DNA of 64,000 nt, from NCBI RefSeq assembly GCF_004803755.1, contig NZ_CP032311.1, positions 3,054,501 to 3,118,500 on the forward strand, read 5' to 3'. This document shows positions 37,859 to 47,197 of this stretch, in pieces. This stretch comes from Pseudomonas sp. DG56-2. GTDB taxonomy: Bacteria > Pseudomonadota > Gammaproteobacteria > Pseudomonadales > Pseudomonadaceae. The notes beneath the pieces are model-generated. The model was given only the letters and a program-made list of their open reading frames with translations. It was not told where the DNA came from and made no database searches. Numbering within the stretch: the stretch's first letter is position 1; every line of letters starts with the position of its first letter. The position numbers were made by a program, and so were the translations under genes.

Positions 37859-38004
37859 CAACAATCTCCAGCGGTTCGATCCGGCAGACTCCAGCCTGAG
37901 CGCCATCGCGTCAAGATACAGTTGAGCAGCAAAACTGTGTGTTTACTGTGCGCCCCCCTTGGAGGGACGGACACGCCCGAACGAAAGTGGTGTCGACTGA
38001 CTCG

Positions 38005-38688
38005 CTACACGTTGGCCAGACTCAAGGTGTCCAAAGCCAACAAACTGAAGTGGCCACGATTCCAGCCACCCGTGTCGATATGCCAGATATTGCCCAGTAC
38101 CCGAACCTCGCTCAGCGGCGTATGGCCGACGATTAATGCACGCAATCCGGCAATCGGTCGCTCGTCATCGGCCTTCAGGCGCCGACGCGACCATTGGCAG
38201 TACTCCTGCAGTTCATGGGGAGCCTGGCGTTGCAGTTGTTCACACATTTCGGCCCAACTGGCACACGGACAGTCGGCATGCAACAGCCCAACCAGCCCAG
38301 CAGACGTTTGCACCTCCAGGGCCAGCGGCATGCGCGCAAAGCGCTCGGCGAAACGTGCTTGCTCGTTGTCCGGCAGGTCGAGAAACCAGCCACCGCCAGC
38401 GGCACGATACTGGTCATAATCCAACCAGCCGCCACTGACATGGGTCACCGCCAGCGCTTCGTGGTTACCTTGCACAGCGTGAAACCATGGCTGGTCCAAC
38501 CAATCCAGGACCTGGGGGCACTGCGGGCCGCGGTCGACCAGGTCCCCCACGCTGAACAATCGATCCACTGCCGAATTAAAACCGATCGCTGACAGCTGTT
38601 CTTGCAGGCGCTCGAAGTGACCGTGAATATCACCCACGGCGTAATCCCTGCCTTGCCGGTTAATGGCAAACTGCTCGATACGACTCAC
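38005..38688 (-). CDS. PPP-type metallophosphoesterase
   Basis: Protein of 227 residues with the three PPP/ApaH signatures: YAVGDIHGHFERL, FSVGDLVDRGPQ and VQGNHEALAV, followed by the fourth VGHTPLSE. Resembles bacterial serine/threonine phosphatases such as PrpA/PrpB, dinuclear metal site. GTG 38688 is used, with GGGAG upstream. It is divergent from the DUF3016 gene with 77 bp between. Confidence 0.88.
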   Translation of the reverse strand: MSRIEQFAINRQGRDYAVGDIHGHFERLQEQLSAIGFNSAVDRLFSVGDLVDRGPQCPQVLDWLDQPWFHAVQGNHEALAVTHVSGGWLDYDQYRAAGGGWFLDLPDNEQARFAERFARMPLALEVQTSAGLVGLLHADCPCASWAEMCEQLQRQAPHELQEYCQWSRRRLKADDERPIAGLRALIVGHTPLSEVRVLGNIWHIDTGGWNRGHFSLLALDTLSLANV

Positions 38689-38765
38689 CCTGTTCTCCCC
38701 TAACCCACCATCCCTGGCAGGCGTACAATAAAAGCTGTGCACAGACTCGCACCTTGAGGTGAATC

Positions 38766-39284
38766 ATGCGCCCTGTATTGATCTTTGTCGCCTTGAGCTT
38801 AGCCGTCACAAGCAGCCTGGCTCAAACACCGCCCGGCCCTTCGGTGGAGGTCATCTACGACAACCCCGAACACTTTCGCGATGCAAGCCTGGACAGTAAT
38901 GGCTACGAGCGCGGCGCCGACCAGCAGGTGATGAAGGAGCTGCGCAGTTACCTGCAAACACTGGGCAAACGCTATCTGCCCCCCGGCCAGACCCTGCGTA
39001 TCGATATCCGCGATATCGACCTCGCCGGTCGCTACGAGCCTTGGCATCGGCAGGCCTACAGCATTCGCTTCATGCGTGATATCACTTGGCCAAGTATTGA
39101 CCTGCACTATGTACTATCGCAACAAGGCCAGCCGTTAAGTCAGGCCGATGCGCGGGTCACCGACAAGTTCTACCTGCAACGGCCGGGACGCAGCGCCAAC
39201 AGCGATCGACTGTATGCCGAGAAGGCCATGCTCGAAGAGTGGTTTCGCAAACAGTTTGCCGTTCAGCATCAGAACTCGTCCTGA
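38766..39284 (+). CDS. DUF3016 exported protein
   Basis: Protein of 172 residues with a signal peptide ending SLAQ and the DUF3016 text: VEVIYDNPEHFRDA, LGKRYLPPGQTLRIDIRDIDLAGRYEP and WPSIDLHYVL. The family is periplasmic and without known function. Good RBS (TTGAGGTG) close to the ATG. Confidence 0.85.
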   Translation: MRPVLIFVALSLAVTSSLAQTPPGPSVEVIYDNPEHFRDASLDSNGYERGADQQVMKELRSYLQTLGKRYLPPGQTLRIDIRDIDLAGRYEPWHRQAYSIRFMRDITWPSIDLHYVLSQQGQPLSQADARVTDKFYLQRPGRSANSDRLYAEKAMLEEWFRKQFAVQHQNSS

Positions 39285-39364
39285 ACCAGGTTCGCGATGG
39301 GCGGGCGCCAAAGCCCCAGGGCAGCCAGCACCGGAGCCGTAAGCACCGGGCCGGCTAGTTCAAC

Positions 39365-39565
39365 TCAGCGTGGCTCAGGGTGCTCACTGGATACCGAGTT
39401 GTTGGCCTCTACATCGGCCAGTTCCTTTTCGACAGGCGCTTGATCATCGGCGGGCAATGGAATCTCACCTTCTTTGTGCTTGGGGTCGTGACCGCTCTCG
39501 CTGTCCGTTTTGCCGCCTACACCCTGCTGGGATGTATTGCCGGGTGCATTTTCATCAATGTCCAT
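39365..39565 (-). CDS. small acidic, disordered hypothetical protein
   Basis: Protein of 66 residues starting MDIDENAPGNTSQQGVGGK, rich in Asp, Glu, Ser, Pro and without hydrophobic core, so probably disordered. GGAG lies nine bases before ATG 39565. Not assignable to a family; similar short acidic proteins occur in other pseudomonads. Confidence 0.55.
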   Translation of the reverse strand: MDIDENAPGNTSQQGVGGKTDSESGHDPKHKEGEIPLPADDQAPVEKELADVEANNSVSSEHPEPR

Positions 39566-39784
39566 GCTGTTTCTCCTCTGCAGTCGCGCGGGAAATCCGC
39601 ACATACACATGAGAGAAAGCACGACATATCAAGTGCCCGGAACTGGACGAGTGGTCGCTGGAGGAATATGGGTTTTTCTTGAAGTTTTGTGGAGCTTTGG
39701 TGTGTTGGTTAGACAGCGCCTGGTTGTCATTTTTAATATCAACCACCTTTTCTCAACAACAGCTGTCAGTGAGACGAACTTTAT

Positions 39785-40189
39785 ATGCAACCCTGGAAAA
39801 AGTGCGCCCTGAGCATCATCATCTCCCTCTCGGCCATCCTGTTATTCACTTATGCCATTTCAGGCACGCCTGACAACCCTGACGACCCCAGCGATACGCG
39901 CGGGATACCCGTTGCGGCTATGTATACAACGATAATAATCGTCCTCGGCCTGTTCTCCTGGGGCGCTTTGTTAATCGGCCTACTGGTGAACTGGCTGATC
40001 AATCCAGAATGGAGAAAATCCAGTTTATTTATCTCGCTGATTACCAGCCTACCGTTATTTTTAACCTCGGCTCTTGGGGTTTTCTGTGTGGCGGCATTCG
40101 CCAGTGATTCAGTCAGGGGAATATCCAGCGGTGCGCTGTTTTTTCTAGTGATGGTGTGCCTGCTCTGGAAGACCAAGCGATCAATATGA
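39785..40189 (+). CDS. four-helix hypothetical membrane protein
   Basis: Protein of 134 residues with four hydrophobic segments (LSIIISLSAILLFTYAI; TTIIIVLGLFSWGALLIGLLVNW; LFISLITSLPLFLTSALGVFCVAAFA; GALFFLVMVCLLW). No known motif. The DNA is clearly AT-richer than the flanking core genes, marking the start of an accessory stretch. No good RBS is visible before the ATG. Confidence 0.6.
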   Translation: MQPWKKCALSIIISLSAILLFTYAISGTPDNPDDPSDTRGIPVAAMYTTIIIVLGLFSWGALLIGLLVNWLINPEWRKSSLFISLITSLPLFLTSALGVFCVAAFASDSVRGISSGALFFLVMVCLLWKTKRSI

Positions 40190-40279
40190 CCACCCATCAG
40201 CCAGACGCCGCGCCACAAGCAGATCACTAGACTTCATAGGGGGGACGAAATCAACGCACCTCAATGCAGGAGATCTGTG

Positions 40280-40720
40280 ATGAACAGAATATCTTGGCTT
40301 GCGTTGGTAGCAGCAGGGGCAATTTCTGGTTGTGCAAGCAACGCCCGGATTGTCGATGTCCCTCTCACTGCTACTTCTCAAAACGCAGAGCACATCGCTC
40401 GAGCCACCCTTAGCCCTGTGGGCGATCAGACCAGCATCAAACTCACCGTCGGTGGTGTTCCTCAGGATATGGCCGTGCCGAGCCGTCTTGACCCGGTTAT
40501 TTATGCAGGTTCATGCCAACACCTGGGCGCATCGCCTGCCTATGACAGTCACCAGGCCAATAGCGTCGATTATCCGTCGCTAACACCCCGAACCCAACAT
40601 TGGGCCCTGGCACCGGTAGCGCTGAGCGATCTGGCCAGAGGTGACTACGCGCTGCTCATTCGCAGCAGCCCGGCAGACGGCAGCCGTCCGTTGTTCTGTG
40701 GCGACATCCGCACTGGCTAG
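40280..40720 (+). CDS. hypothetical lipoprotein
   Basis: Protein of 146 residues with a lipobox (LVAAGAISGCAS, acylated Cys at about residue 17) and a beta-rich mature part with two Cys near the middle and end (GSCQHLG; LFCGDIRTG) that may form a disulfide. AGGAG lies seven bases before ATG 40280. Family not recognised; envelope location is inferred from the lipobox. Confidence 0.65.
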   Translation: MNRISWLALVAAGAISGCASNARIVDVPLTATSQNAEHIARATLSPVGDQTSIKLTVGGVPQDMAVPSRLDPVIYAGSCQHLGASPAYDSHQANSVDYPSLTPRTQHWALAPVALSDLARGDYALLIRSSPADGSRPLFCGDIRTG

Positions 40721-40846
40721 GCAACCGGCTGTTAGCGGCGCATTTCTATCTGAATAGCCGTGGATGACAGCGTGCCAGGCAAATGCGTTCACGAACCTTT
40801 CACAAGCCTCGGTGCATAGTCTCCCCTACTCCTCTTGAAACTTTTT

Positions 40847-40875
40847 AGCCCGCCTTTTTTGTGCGGGCTTTTTGT
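40847..40875 (+). terminator. intrinsic terminator
   Basis: AGCCCGC (40847-40853) pairs with GCGGGCT (40863-40869); TTTTT follows. It lies 127 bp after the lipoprotein gene. Between 40721 and 40846 I see no gene. Confidence 0.8.
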
Positions 40876-40972
40876 TGCCAGGGTTTGCGCCTCCGCACTC
40901 CCGGCACTATGACCCGAACCGCCCGAGCCAAGCGCTCGCCGCTGAGGCGCCTGAACCTCTTCCATCAGAGAA

Positions 40973-41686
40973 TCAGCCCCCGGCCGTCGCTCTACTCCCT
41001 CTGCACGCATCAGGGGTAAGTAACGCTCTCAGCGCTTGAGGAACTTCAATAATTTCCTTGGTAACCGGTGAGACGCAAACATGTGTCAGGCTTGCGGTAA
41101 ATGCCTTGATAGCTGGCGCTAGATTTCCCTCGATTGCAAATGTGAACGAGTGAAGCGAAACACTGGAAACAGTTACCGTCATGGAAAGTTCATCATCCCA
41201 AGTGACCGGATGGAGGAACTCCAGCGAAAATGCCCTTGCCGGAGGCAACAAATCAAAACCCAACAGAGTTCTCAGACCAGGACCAGACAGCCAAACTGAA
41301 AGCGCATCATGAACGGCCTCAATCACGAAGTACGAAAATCTGGGCGTATAGACAATCCCTTCCGGGTCGCAGTCGCCAAACAACACCTTTCTTTTGACAA
41401 TCACTGAGTTCGGCACAACATCAATCCTTAATAGAGAGTGACAAAGCTCTGACGCGGCTGCCGACACATCGAGCCCGTGGGAGCGGGCAATTGCTACCGC
41501 ATCGATGGATGCCAGCCTGATGGATAATGAATCAACACTCATCTGACTGCACGTACTGCTGGCATGATCCAGTAGCGAGCGGCCAATACCTTTCCCGCGC
41601 AGATCCGGCTCGATGAAGAACATCTCTACGCGGCTTTCATTGAGCCCGATAAACCCCTCCGGGCAGTCTAGCGCAGCCAGAAAAAA
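40973..41686 (-). pseudogene. chimeric remnant: GNAT fragment joined to hotdog thioesterase
   Basis: One open frame directly follows the methyltransferase stop. Its first 45 codons read as the middle of a GNAT acetyltransferase (CPEGFIGLNESRVEMFFIEP, then DLRGKGIGRSLLDHA with the acetyl-CoA motif RGKGIG) but the N-terminal half of a GNAT is missing and no start codon with RBS exists. From about 41480 the frame becomes a 4HBT/hotdog thioesterase (VLFGDCDPEGIVYTPRFSYFVIEA with the catalytic Asp, then AFSLEFLHPVTWDDEL). ATG 41623 and ATG 41542 are possible internal starts, neither with an RBS. Best read as fused debris; a functional thioesterase from an internal start cannot be excluded. Confidence 0.6.
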
Positions 41687-42487
41687 TCACCTCGGCTTAA
41701 CTGAGCACGTTGCGATAAAAGTTGGCATGTAATTATCGATCAGAAACCGCGGCGTCGGCTGAAAAGCTTCCTCGAAGCCTGTAAGCAACAAACCAGCCTG
41801 CAACTGCCCATTTATTTGTTCCGCCAAAGTGTGACCGAATACGAAAGCCTCATTTCTGGCAATCTTGTCTGCAATTTCACCCTCACTCAGATCAGTTATA
41901 TCGGCGTAGGGCAGTGTAAAACGCGGCTTCATTAAACCTTCCTTGGCTAGATCAGCAGAGCGCTCAAAAACAAATACCGCCGGGTTGTAGAAGCTGCTGA
42001 GCAATTTCCCTCCTTTACAGAGGACGCGACAACATTCAGCCCACACTTTCTGAATATTAGGCACATACAGATTCGAAATCGGATGAAAAATCAGGTCAAA
42101 GGATTCATCATTAAATGCTGACAAGTCCTGCATATCTCCCAAGACTGTGCGTAGAGACAGATTGTCCCGTTTTGCAACCATCTCATCTAGTGCCAACTGA
42201 TCTTGAGAAGCATCCACCACAACTACGTCAGCCCCCGCAGCCGCCAACACTGGAGCTTGTTGTCCTCCGGAACCAGCCAGGCATAAAATACGCTTCCCTT
42301 GCACATCGTCAAGCCATCCTGCTGGGAGTTCTGCAGGGATTAGCTGTATTTGCCACTCCCCTCTTCGGGCAGCCTGAATAACTTCCGAAGAAACGGGTTT
42401 TGACCAATCACAACCTTCGCGAGCAAGTCGATTCCAGACGTTCTGATTATGTTGGTAAACATCTTTCGAGAGATAGGGGGTAGCCAT
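41687..42487 (-). CDS. class I SAM-dependent methyltransferase
   Basis: Protein of 266 residues. SAM motif I is ILCLAGSGGQQAPVLAAAGADVVVVDASQ (residues 69-97), motif II DESFDLIFHPISNLYVP and motif III CRVLCKGGKLLSSFYNPAVF. The C-terminus (PRFLIDNYMPTFIATCSVKPR) is complete. Small-molecule methyltransferase by type; substrate unknown. It lies within the AT-rich accessory stretch; its stop is immediately followed, in the same frame, by the GNAT remnant. Confidence 0.85.
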   Translation of the reverse strand: MATPYLSKDVYQHNQNVWNRLAREGCDWSKPVSSEVIQAARRGEWQIQLIPAELPAGWLDDVQGKRILCLAGSGGQQAPVLAAAGADVVVVDASQDQLALDEMVAKRDNLSLRTVLGDMQDLSAFNDESFDLIFHPISNLYVPNIQKVWAECCRVLCKGGKLLSSFYNPAVFVFERSADLAKEGLMKPRFTLPYADITDLSEGEIADKIARNEAFVFGHTLAEQINGQLQAGLLLTGFEEAFQPTPRFLIDNYMPTFIATCSVKPR

Positions 42488-42907
42488 CGTTTTCTATCCT
42501 TAGCAAAGGAAAACAACGCCAAATAGTAAAGCACGAAGGCTTTATCAGCCGCCACCATCAGTCAACCCAAGGTAACTGGCCATAGAGATGCGAACGACCA
42601 TGCGCTTTTACTTTTGGCAAAAGAGTAAAAAGTAAAGACACATTAATTGTTCATTTCTGGAGAGTCTCGCGGAAAAATTGATACGGTGTGAATATTCTCA
42701 ATATAACCACCCATGCAGATTCATGCAAGTTTAGGACTCGAAGTCCAGAACGGACTGAAGACGGCCTGAACCATGATGAGTTACATCACTTTCCGGGACA
42801 CGATAAAATCACCGTTCGGTTAGGTTGTGGCTTGTCGATCGTGACTCAGCCAGAATGGCTTAGCAATTGCGCTAAAATCAACGCCACATTCAGCACGGAC
42901 GCGCCAA
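42488..42907. other. 420-bp gap without a recognisable gene
   Basis: AT-rich sequence between the methyltransferase start and a small lipoprotein gene. Short frames here have no RBS or family resemblance. It should hold the divergent promoters of the two neighbours; I cannot place them with confidence. Confidence 0.5.
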
Positions 42908-43240
42908 ATGAAATTCGTAAACACGCTGCTCATGTCTAGCTTGTTAACAGGTTGCGGGACGATCAACACCGTCTTCAACGATGACATGATTTCAAGCAAC
43001 AAGCTTGCCCGCTGGCACTCACATTGCGACGCCATTCCACGAATCTACAGCGGTGTCGCAATGAATTACTGCCTTCTGGATGCAGAGCCCCGCTGCGCTG
43101 TCGGCTTCGATGGCTACCCTGGGACGCCGTTGATAGTTTTCGATATCGCGCTCTCTGGCATAGCTGACACTGTAATGTTGCCCTACACAATCTATCTGCA
43201 GACCGAACACGGAGATATTCCAAAGGCGCATTTCGAGTAG
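42908..43240 (+). CDS. YceK/YidQ-type small lipoprotein
   Basis: Protein of 110 residues with lipobox LLTGCGTI (Cys at residue 16). IYSGVAMNYCLL, FDIALSGIADTVMLPYTIYLQ are the YceK/YidQ (DUF1375) signature, here complete. Outer- or inner-membrane lipoprotein of unknown role. Its DNA is AT-richer than core genes. Confidence 0.82.
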   Translation: MKFVNTLLMSSLLTGCGTINTVFNDDMISSNKLARWHSHCDAIPRIYSGVAMNYCLLDAEPRCAVGFDGYPGTPLIVFDIALSGIADTVMLPYTIYLQTEHGDIPKAHFE

Positions 43241-43401
43241 TGGCAGACAAGTCCCTCAGAATTGCAGGTCGTTGCCGACAATGCGGTACCGGTCACCGTA
43301 TTTCGCCCAACCGTGATCGGACCTTAAAGGGCCTGAAGCACATCGCGCCTGCCCGACAGCAAGCGCGCGGGTGATTCGTAGCAAGGCGTTGGCCCGCTGG
43401 G

Positions 43402-43788
43402 TCACCCGCAGACACCAGTTTCGAGATAGTTACTCACTGCCTTGATGTAGGGCGAGTTCTTGACCAGCGTGGCGTCTCGCATTGTCAGATTGACTGAGTC
43501 GCCTGATTTCTGCCCAACGATGCTGCTGAATATCTGCGGGCCGCTCATGCTCTGAGGGCCATACTCAATCCGGAATTCGCCCATTTTAGGGTAGATAGCA
43601 CTGCGCACGATCCATTTCCCGCAATCACTATTGCTCGGAGCGCCAGCGGTTAGCTTGTAAAAGACCTCCTCGAGGTCCCCAGCTACCGTCATGCGTTTGG
43701 TGACCGGAGCTTGATTGATGTCGCCGGCACAGCCCGACACGCTCAACGCAGCTGCAATCAGAAAAGCCAGTCCCGTCGCTTTACGCAT
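43402..43788 (-). CDS. hypothetical lipoprotein
   Basis: Protein of 128 residues with lipobox LSVSGCAG (Cys near 20) and a mature part containing two Cys (NSDCGKW and the C-terminal GVCG). No family recognised. ATG 43788 begins the signal peptide; the longer frame to 43905 would put a second unrelated segment in front. Only a weak RBS (GGGATGA) is seen. Confidence 0.6.
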   Translation of the reverse strand: MRKATGLAFLIAAALSVSGCAGDINQAPVTKRMTVAGDLEEVFYKLTAGAPSNSDCGKWIVRSAIYPKMGEFRIEYGPQSMSGPQIFSSIVGQKSGDSVNLTMRDATLVKNSPYIKAVSNYLETGVCG

Positions 43789-43894
43789 AACTATTTCATC
43801 CCTATTTGAGGCACCGACGTTATGTCGGTACACACAAATAACCCAGACTCTCAAATCACGCCACCCCGGCGCCGAGCAACCTAAGAAGGGAAAG

Positions 43895-44224
43895 GGAGGG
43901 ATCACGGAGTCACCATTGCTTTTCCCGCCATCGATGATTGCTGAGTTCGTCCAGCAGATCTCAGACCTCCATCATCACGGGCGTTCGCTACTGAAAGAAC
44001 TGGGGATTCGTTACCAACCGCCATACAACTGTCGCCACACCTATGCGACAATACGCTCAATGTCTGGCCTCAACCCCGCATTTATCTCCCAACAGCTCGG
44101 CCACAGCGTGCAAATGCTGCTGTCGACGTATGCGCGTTGGATTAACTCAAGCTCCGACTGGAGCGAGCTGGAAAAGCTGCAAATTGGTATCAAATCGGTA
44201 TCAGCCGCAATGCCAGCGACGTAA
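43895..44224 (+). pseudogene. C-terminal remnant of a tyrosine recombinase (integrase)
   Basis: About 105 codons read as the end of a phage/island integrase: FPPSMIAEFVQQISDLHHHG, RYQPPYNCRHTYATIRSMSG (His-x-x-Arg box), FISQQLGHSVQMLLSTYARW (second His and the catalytic Tyr). The N-terminal three quarters, including the first catalytic Arg, are absent and the text before 43895 belongs to nothing similar. It ends 20 bp before the ybiT start, so the island edge lies there. Confidence 0.8.
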
Positions 44225-44244
44225 GCTATTGATAGGTAAGCCCT

Positions 44245-45831
44245 TTGATCTCCACCGCTAACATCACCATGCAGTTCGGCGCCAAGCCGTTGTTCGAGAA
44301 CGTCTCGGTCAAATTCAACAACGGCAACCGCTACGGCCTGATCGGCGCCAACGGCTGCGGCAAGTCGACCTTCATGAAAATCCTCGGCGGCGACCTGGAG
44401 CCTTCTGCCGGCCAGGTAATGCTTGAGCCGAACGTGCGCTTAGGTAAGCTGCGTCAGGACCAGTTCGCCTACGAAGAATTCAACGTGATCGACACGGTGA
44501 TCATGGGCCACGAGGAACTGTGGAGGGTAAAAGCCGAGCGCGATCGTATCTATTCGCTGCCGGAAATGACCGAAGCAGACGGTATGGCCGTTGCCGAGCT
44601 GGAAACCGAATTCGCCGAAATGGACGGCTACACTGCCGAGTCCCGCGCCGGTGAACTGTTGCTGGGCCTGGGTATTCCCCTGGAACAGCACTTTGGCCCG
44701 ATGACTGAAGTCGCGCCAGGCTGGAAGCTGCGCGTATTGCTGGCCCAGGCGCTGTTCTCCGATCCTGAGGTGTTGCTGCTCGACGAACCGACCAACCACC
44801 TGGACATCAACACCATCCGCTGGCTGGAAACTGTTCTCACGGCGCGTAACAGCACCATGATTATCATTTCCCACGACCGCCACTTCCTCAACAGTGTGTG
44901 CACGCACATGGCTGACCTGGACTACGGCGAGCTGCGTCTGTTCCCAGGTAACTACGATGAGTACATGACCGCTGCGACGCAATCGCGTGAGCAATTGCTG
45001 TCGGACAACGCCAAGAAGAAGGCCCAGATCGCCGAGCTGCAAACCTTCGTCAGCCGCTTCTCGGCCAACGCCTCGAAAGCCAAGCAGGCTACTTCCCGTG
45101 CCAAGCAGATCGACAAGATCCAGCTGGCCGAGGTCAAGCCATCGAGCCGCGTCAGCCCGTTCATCCGCTTCGAGCAAACCAAGAAGCTGCACCGTCAGGC
45201 AGTAACGATCGAGAAGCTGTCCAAGGGCTTCGAAGGCAAGACCCTGTTCCAGAACTTCAGCTTCACCGTTGAGGCCGGCGAACGCGTTGCGATCATCGGT
45301 CCTAACGGTATCGGCAAGACCACCTTGCTGCGCACCCTGGTGGGTGAGCTGGGCCCGGATGCCGGCGCGGTCAAGTGGACCGAAAGCGCAGAACTGGGCT
45401 ACTACGCTCAGGACCACGCCCACGACTTCGAAGATGACGTCAGCCTGTTCGACTGGATGGGTCAATGGACCCAGGGCGAGCAGATGATCCGTGGCACCTT
45501 GGGTCGCATGCTGTTCTCCAACGATGAGATTCTGAAGTCGGTCAAGGTCATCTCCGGTGGTGAGCAAGGTCGCATGCTGTTCGGCAAGTTGATTCTGCAA
45601 AAGCCAAACGTGCTGTTGATGGACGAACCCACCAACCACCTGGACATGGAATCGATCGAGGCGCTTAACCTGGCGCTGGAGAACTACCCGGGCACGCTGA
45701 TTTTCGTCAGCCACGACCGTGAGTTCGTATCGTCCCTGGCCACCCGCATCATCGAGCTGAGCCCGAGCGGTGTCGTGGACTTCAGCGGCACCTACGATGA
45801 CTACCTGCGTAGCCAGGGCGTCGTGGTTTAA
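44245..45831 (+). CDS. ybiT: ABC-F family ATPase
   Basis: Soluble ABC-F protein of 528 residues with two nucleotide-binding domains: Walker [10 protein letters not shown] (residues 34-42) and GPNGIGKTT (around 353), signature and Walker [14 protein letters not shown] and [13 protein letters not shown], and a charged linker between. The start [22 protein letters not shown] is that of YbiT. Begins with TTG, with AGG about nine bases before; the integrase remnant ends just upstream. ABC-F proteins act on ribosomes, some in translation quality control. Confidence 0.92.
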   Translation: MISTANITMQFGAKPLFENVSVKFNNGNRYGLIGANGCGKSTFMKILGGDLEPSAGQVMLEPNVRLGKLRQDQFAYEEFNVIDTVIMGHEELWRVKAERDRIYSLPEMTEADGMAVAELETEFAEMDGYTAESRAGELLLGLGIPLEQHFGPMTEVAPGWKLRVLLAQALFSDPEVLLLDEPTNHLDINTIRWLETVLTARNSTMIIISHDRHFLNSVCTHMADLDYGELRLFPGNYDEYMTAATQSREQLLSDNAKKKAQIAELQTFVSRFSANASKAKQATSRAKQIDKIQLAEVKPSSRVSPFIRFEQTKKLHRQAVTIEKLSKGFEGKTLFQNFSFTVEAGERVAIIGPNGIGKTTLLRTLVGELGPDAGAVKWTESAELGYYAQDHAHDFEDDVSLFDWMGQWTQGEQMIRGTLGRMLFSNDEILKSVKVISGGEQGRMLFGKLILQKPNVLLMDEPTNHLDMESIEALNLALENYPGTLIFVSHDREFVSSLATRIIELSPSGVVDFSGTYDDYLRSQGVVV

Positions 45832-45852
45832 GAACGTAACCGCAAGGCAAGC

Positions 45853-45891
45853 CAAGTCAGTTGCAGCAGCGTCTGCGGCGCAACTGACTTG
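45853..45891 (+). terminator. long nested palindrome after ybiT
   Basis: CAAGTCAGTTGC (45853-45864) pairs with GCAACTGACTTG (45880-45891), twelve perfect pairs, and inside the loop GCAG/CTGC (45866-45869, 45873-45876) form a second hairpin. No U-run follows; probably a transcript-end or stability element. Confidence 0.55.
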
Positions 45892-46006
45892 AGCGAGTCT
45901 TGGCACAGCAAGCACTGTCCTTTTTAAAATTAGTTAGCCTGCTTTCTTTTATCGTCGCTGCCAGCCATCATGGGCGCTCTTCTTCCGCCCGCCAGCGAAC
46001 GAGCAC

Positions 46007-47197
46007 ATGACTGCGTCACCCTCCTCCTCAGCCAACACGTTCGCGGTTACGCTGCAGATCCTCTCGATTGTTTTCTACACCTTCATAGCCTTCCTCTGCA
46101 TCGGTCTGCCGATAGCCGTATTACCTGGCTACGTGCATGACCAGCTGGGATTCAGCGCGGTCATTGCCGGGCTGACGATTGGCCTGCAGTACTTGACCAC
46201 GCTGCTGAGCCGTCCCCTTGCCGGACGCATCGCCGACAGCAAAGGCAGCAAACAGGCGATCATTCTCGGGTTGATCGGCATTGCTACCAGCGGCGTGCTG
46301 ACGTTTGTCTCCGCACTGACGGTAAACACACCAATAGTCAGCTTGTTGGCGCTGCTCGCCGGACGTGTGTTCCTGGGCCTGGCTCAAGGCTTGATTGGCG
46401 TCGCCACCTTGAGCTGGGGCATCGGCGCGGTCGGCACGGAGCATACCGCGCGGGTGATTTCCTGGAACGGCATTGCCTCCTACGGGGCCATCGCCATCGG
46501 GGCACCGCTGGGTGTGATGCTCGCCGATGAGATGAACTTTGCCACCCTGGGGCTGGTGTTGACGGCACTCGGCCTATTGGCACTACTGGTGATTCGCAAC
46601 AAAGCGTCGATTCCCGTGGTACGCGGTGAGCGCCTGCCGTTTTGGGCCGCATTCGCCCGGGTTGCGCCCTGCGGCATGGGCCTCACTCTGGCCTCGATTG
46701 GCTACGGCACCTTGACCACCTTCGTTACCCTGTTCTATCTGGAACAGGGCTGGAGCGGCGCGGCCTGGTGCCTCAGCGCTTTCGGCCTGTGCTTTATTCT
46801 CTCGCGGCTACTGTTCGTCAATGCCGTGAACCGCTTCGGCGGCTATCCGGTGGCAATCGTCTGCATGAGCACCGAAGCGCTGGGCTTGGCGCTGCTGTGG
46901 CTGGCCCCCAGCCCCATGTTGGCACTGGTCGGCGCCGGCCTTACCGGCTTTGGGCTGTCACTGGTGTATCCGGCGCTGGGTGTCGAAGCAATCAAGCAAG
47001 TGCCCGTCTCCAGCCGTGGGGCCGGCCTGGGCGCCTATGCGGTGTTTTTCGACCTGGCGTTGGCGATTTCGGGCCCATTGATGGGCGCAGTGGCGCTGCA
47101 CTTGGGCTATGCCTGGATCTTCTGCATTGCCGCCCTGTTATCGCTGGCAGGCGTTGGCCTGACTCTACTGTTGTCGCGACGCTCCCGAGGTTATTGA
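46007..47197 (+). CDS. MFS transporter (YhhS/YfcJ type)
   Basis: Major-facilitator carrier of 396 residues with twelve hydrophobic segments, MFS motif SRPLAGRIADSKGSKQAII after the second helix and GRVFLGLAQGLIG near residue 115. The set resembles the uncharacterised drug-efflux-like YhhS/YfcJ group. Start is the first ATG with GAGC upstream (weak). Its stop overlaps that of the convergent hydrolase gene by seven bases. Confidence 0.87.
   Translation: MTASPSSSANTFAVTLQILSIVFYTFIAFLCIGLPIAVLPGYVHDQLGFSAVIAGLTIGLQYLTTLLSRPLAGRIADSKGSKQAIILGLIGIATSGVLTFVSALTVNTPIVSLLALLAGRVFLGLAQGLIGVATLSWGIGAVGTEHTARVISWNGIASYGAIAIGAPLGVMLADEMNFATLGLVLTALGLLALLVIRNKASIPVVRGERLPFWAAFARVAPCGMGLTLASIGYGTLTTFVTLFYLEQGWSGAAWCLSAFGLCFILSRLLFVNAVNRFGGYPVAIVCMSTEALGLALLWLAPSPMLALVGAGLTGFGLSLVYPALGVEAIKQVPVSSRGAGLGAYAVFFDLALAISGPLMGAVALHLGYAWIFCIAALLSLAGVGLTLLLSRRSRGY

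Noticed and set aside
42688..42939. Plus-strand frame of 83 codons before the YceK-type lipoprotein
   Set aside because: No RBS, overlaps the start of the lipoprotein gene in another frame, no family resemblance.
44440..45915. Open frame of 491 codons on the minus strand across ybiT
   Set aside because: Antisense shadow of a well-conserved ABC-F gene; composition (many His/Gln/Val) is typical of reverse reading of GC-rich code, no RBS and no family.
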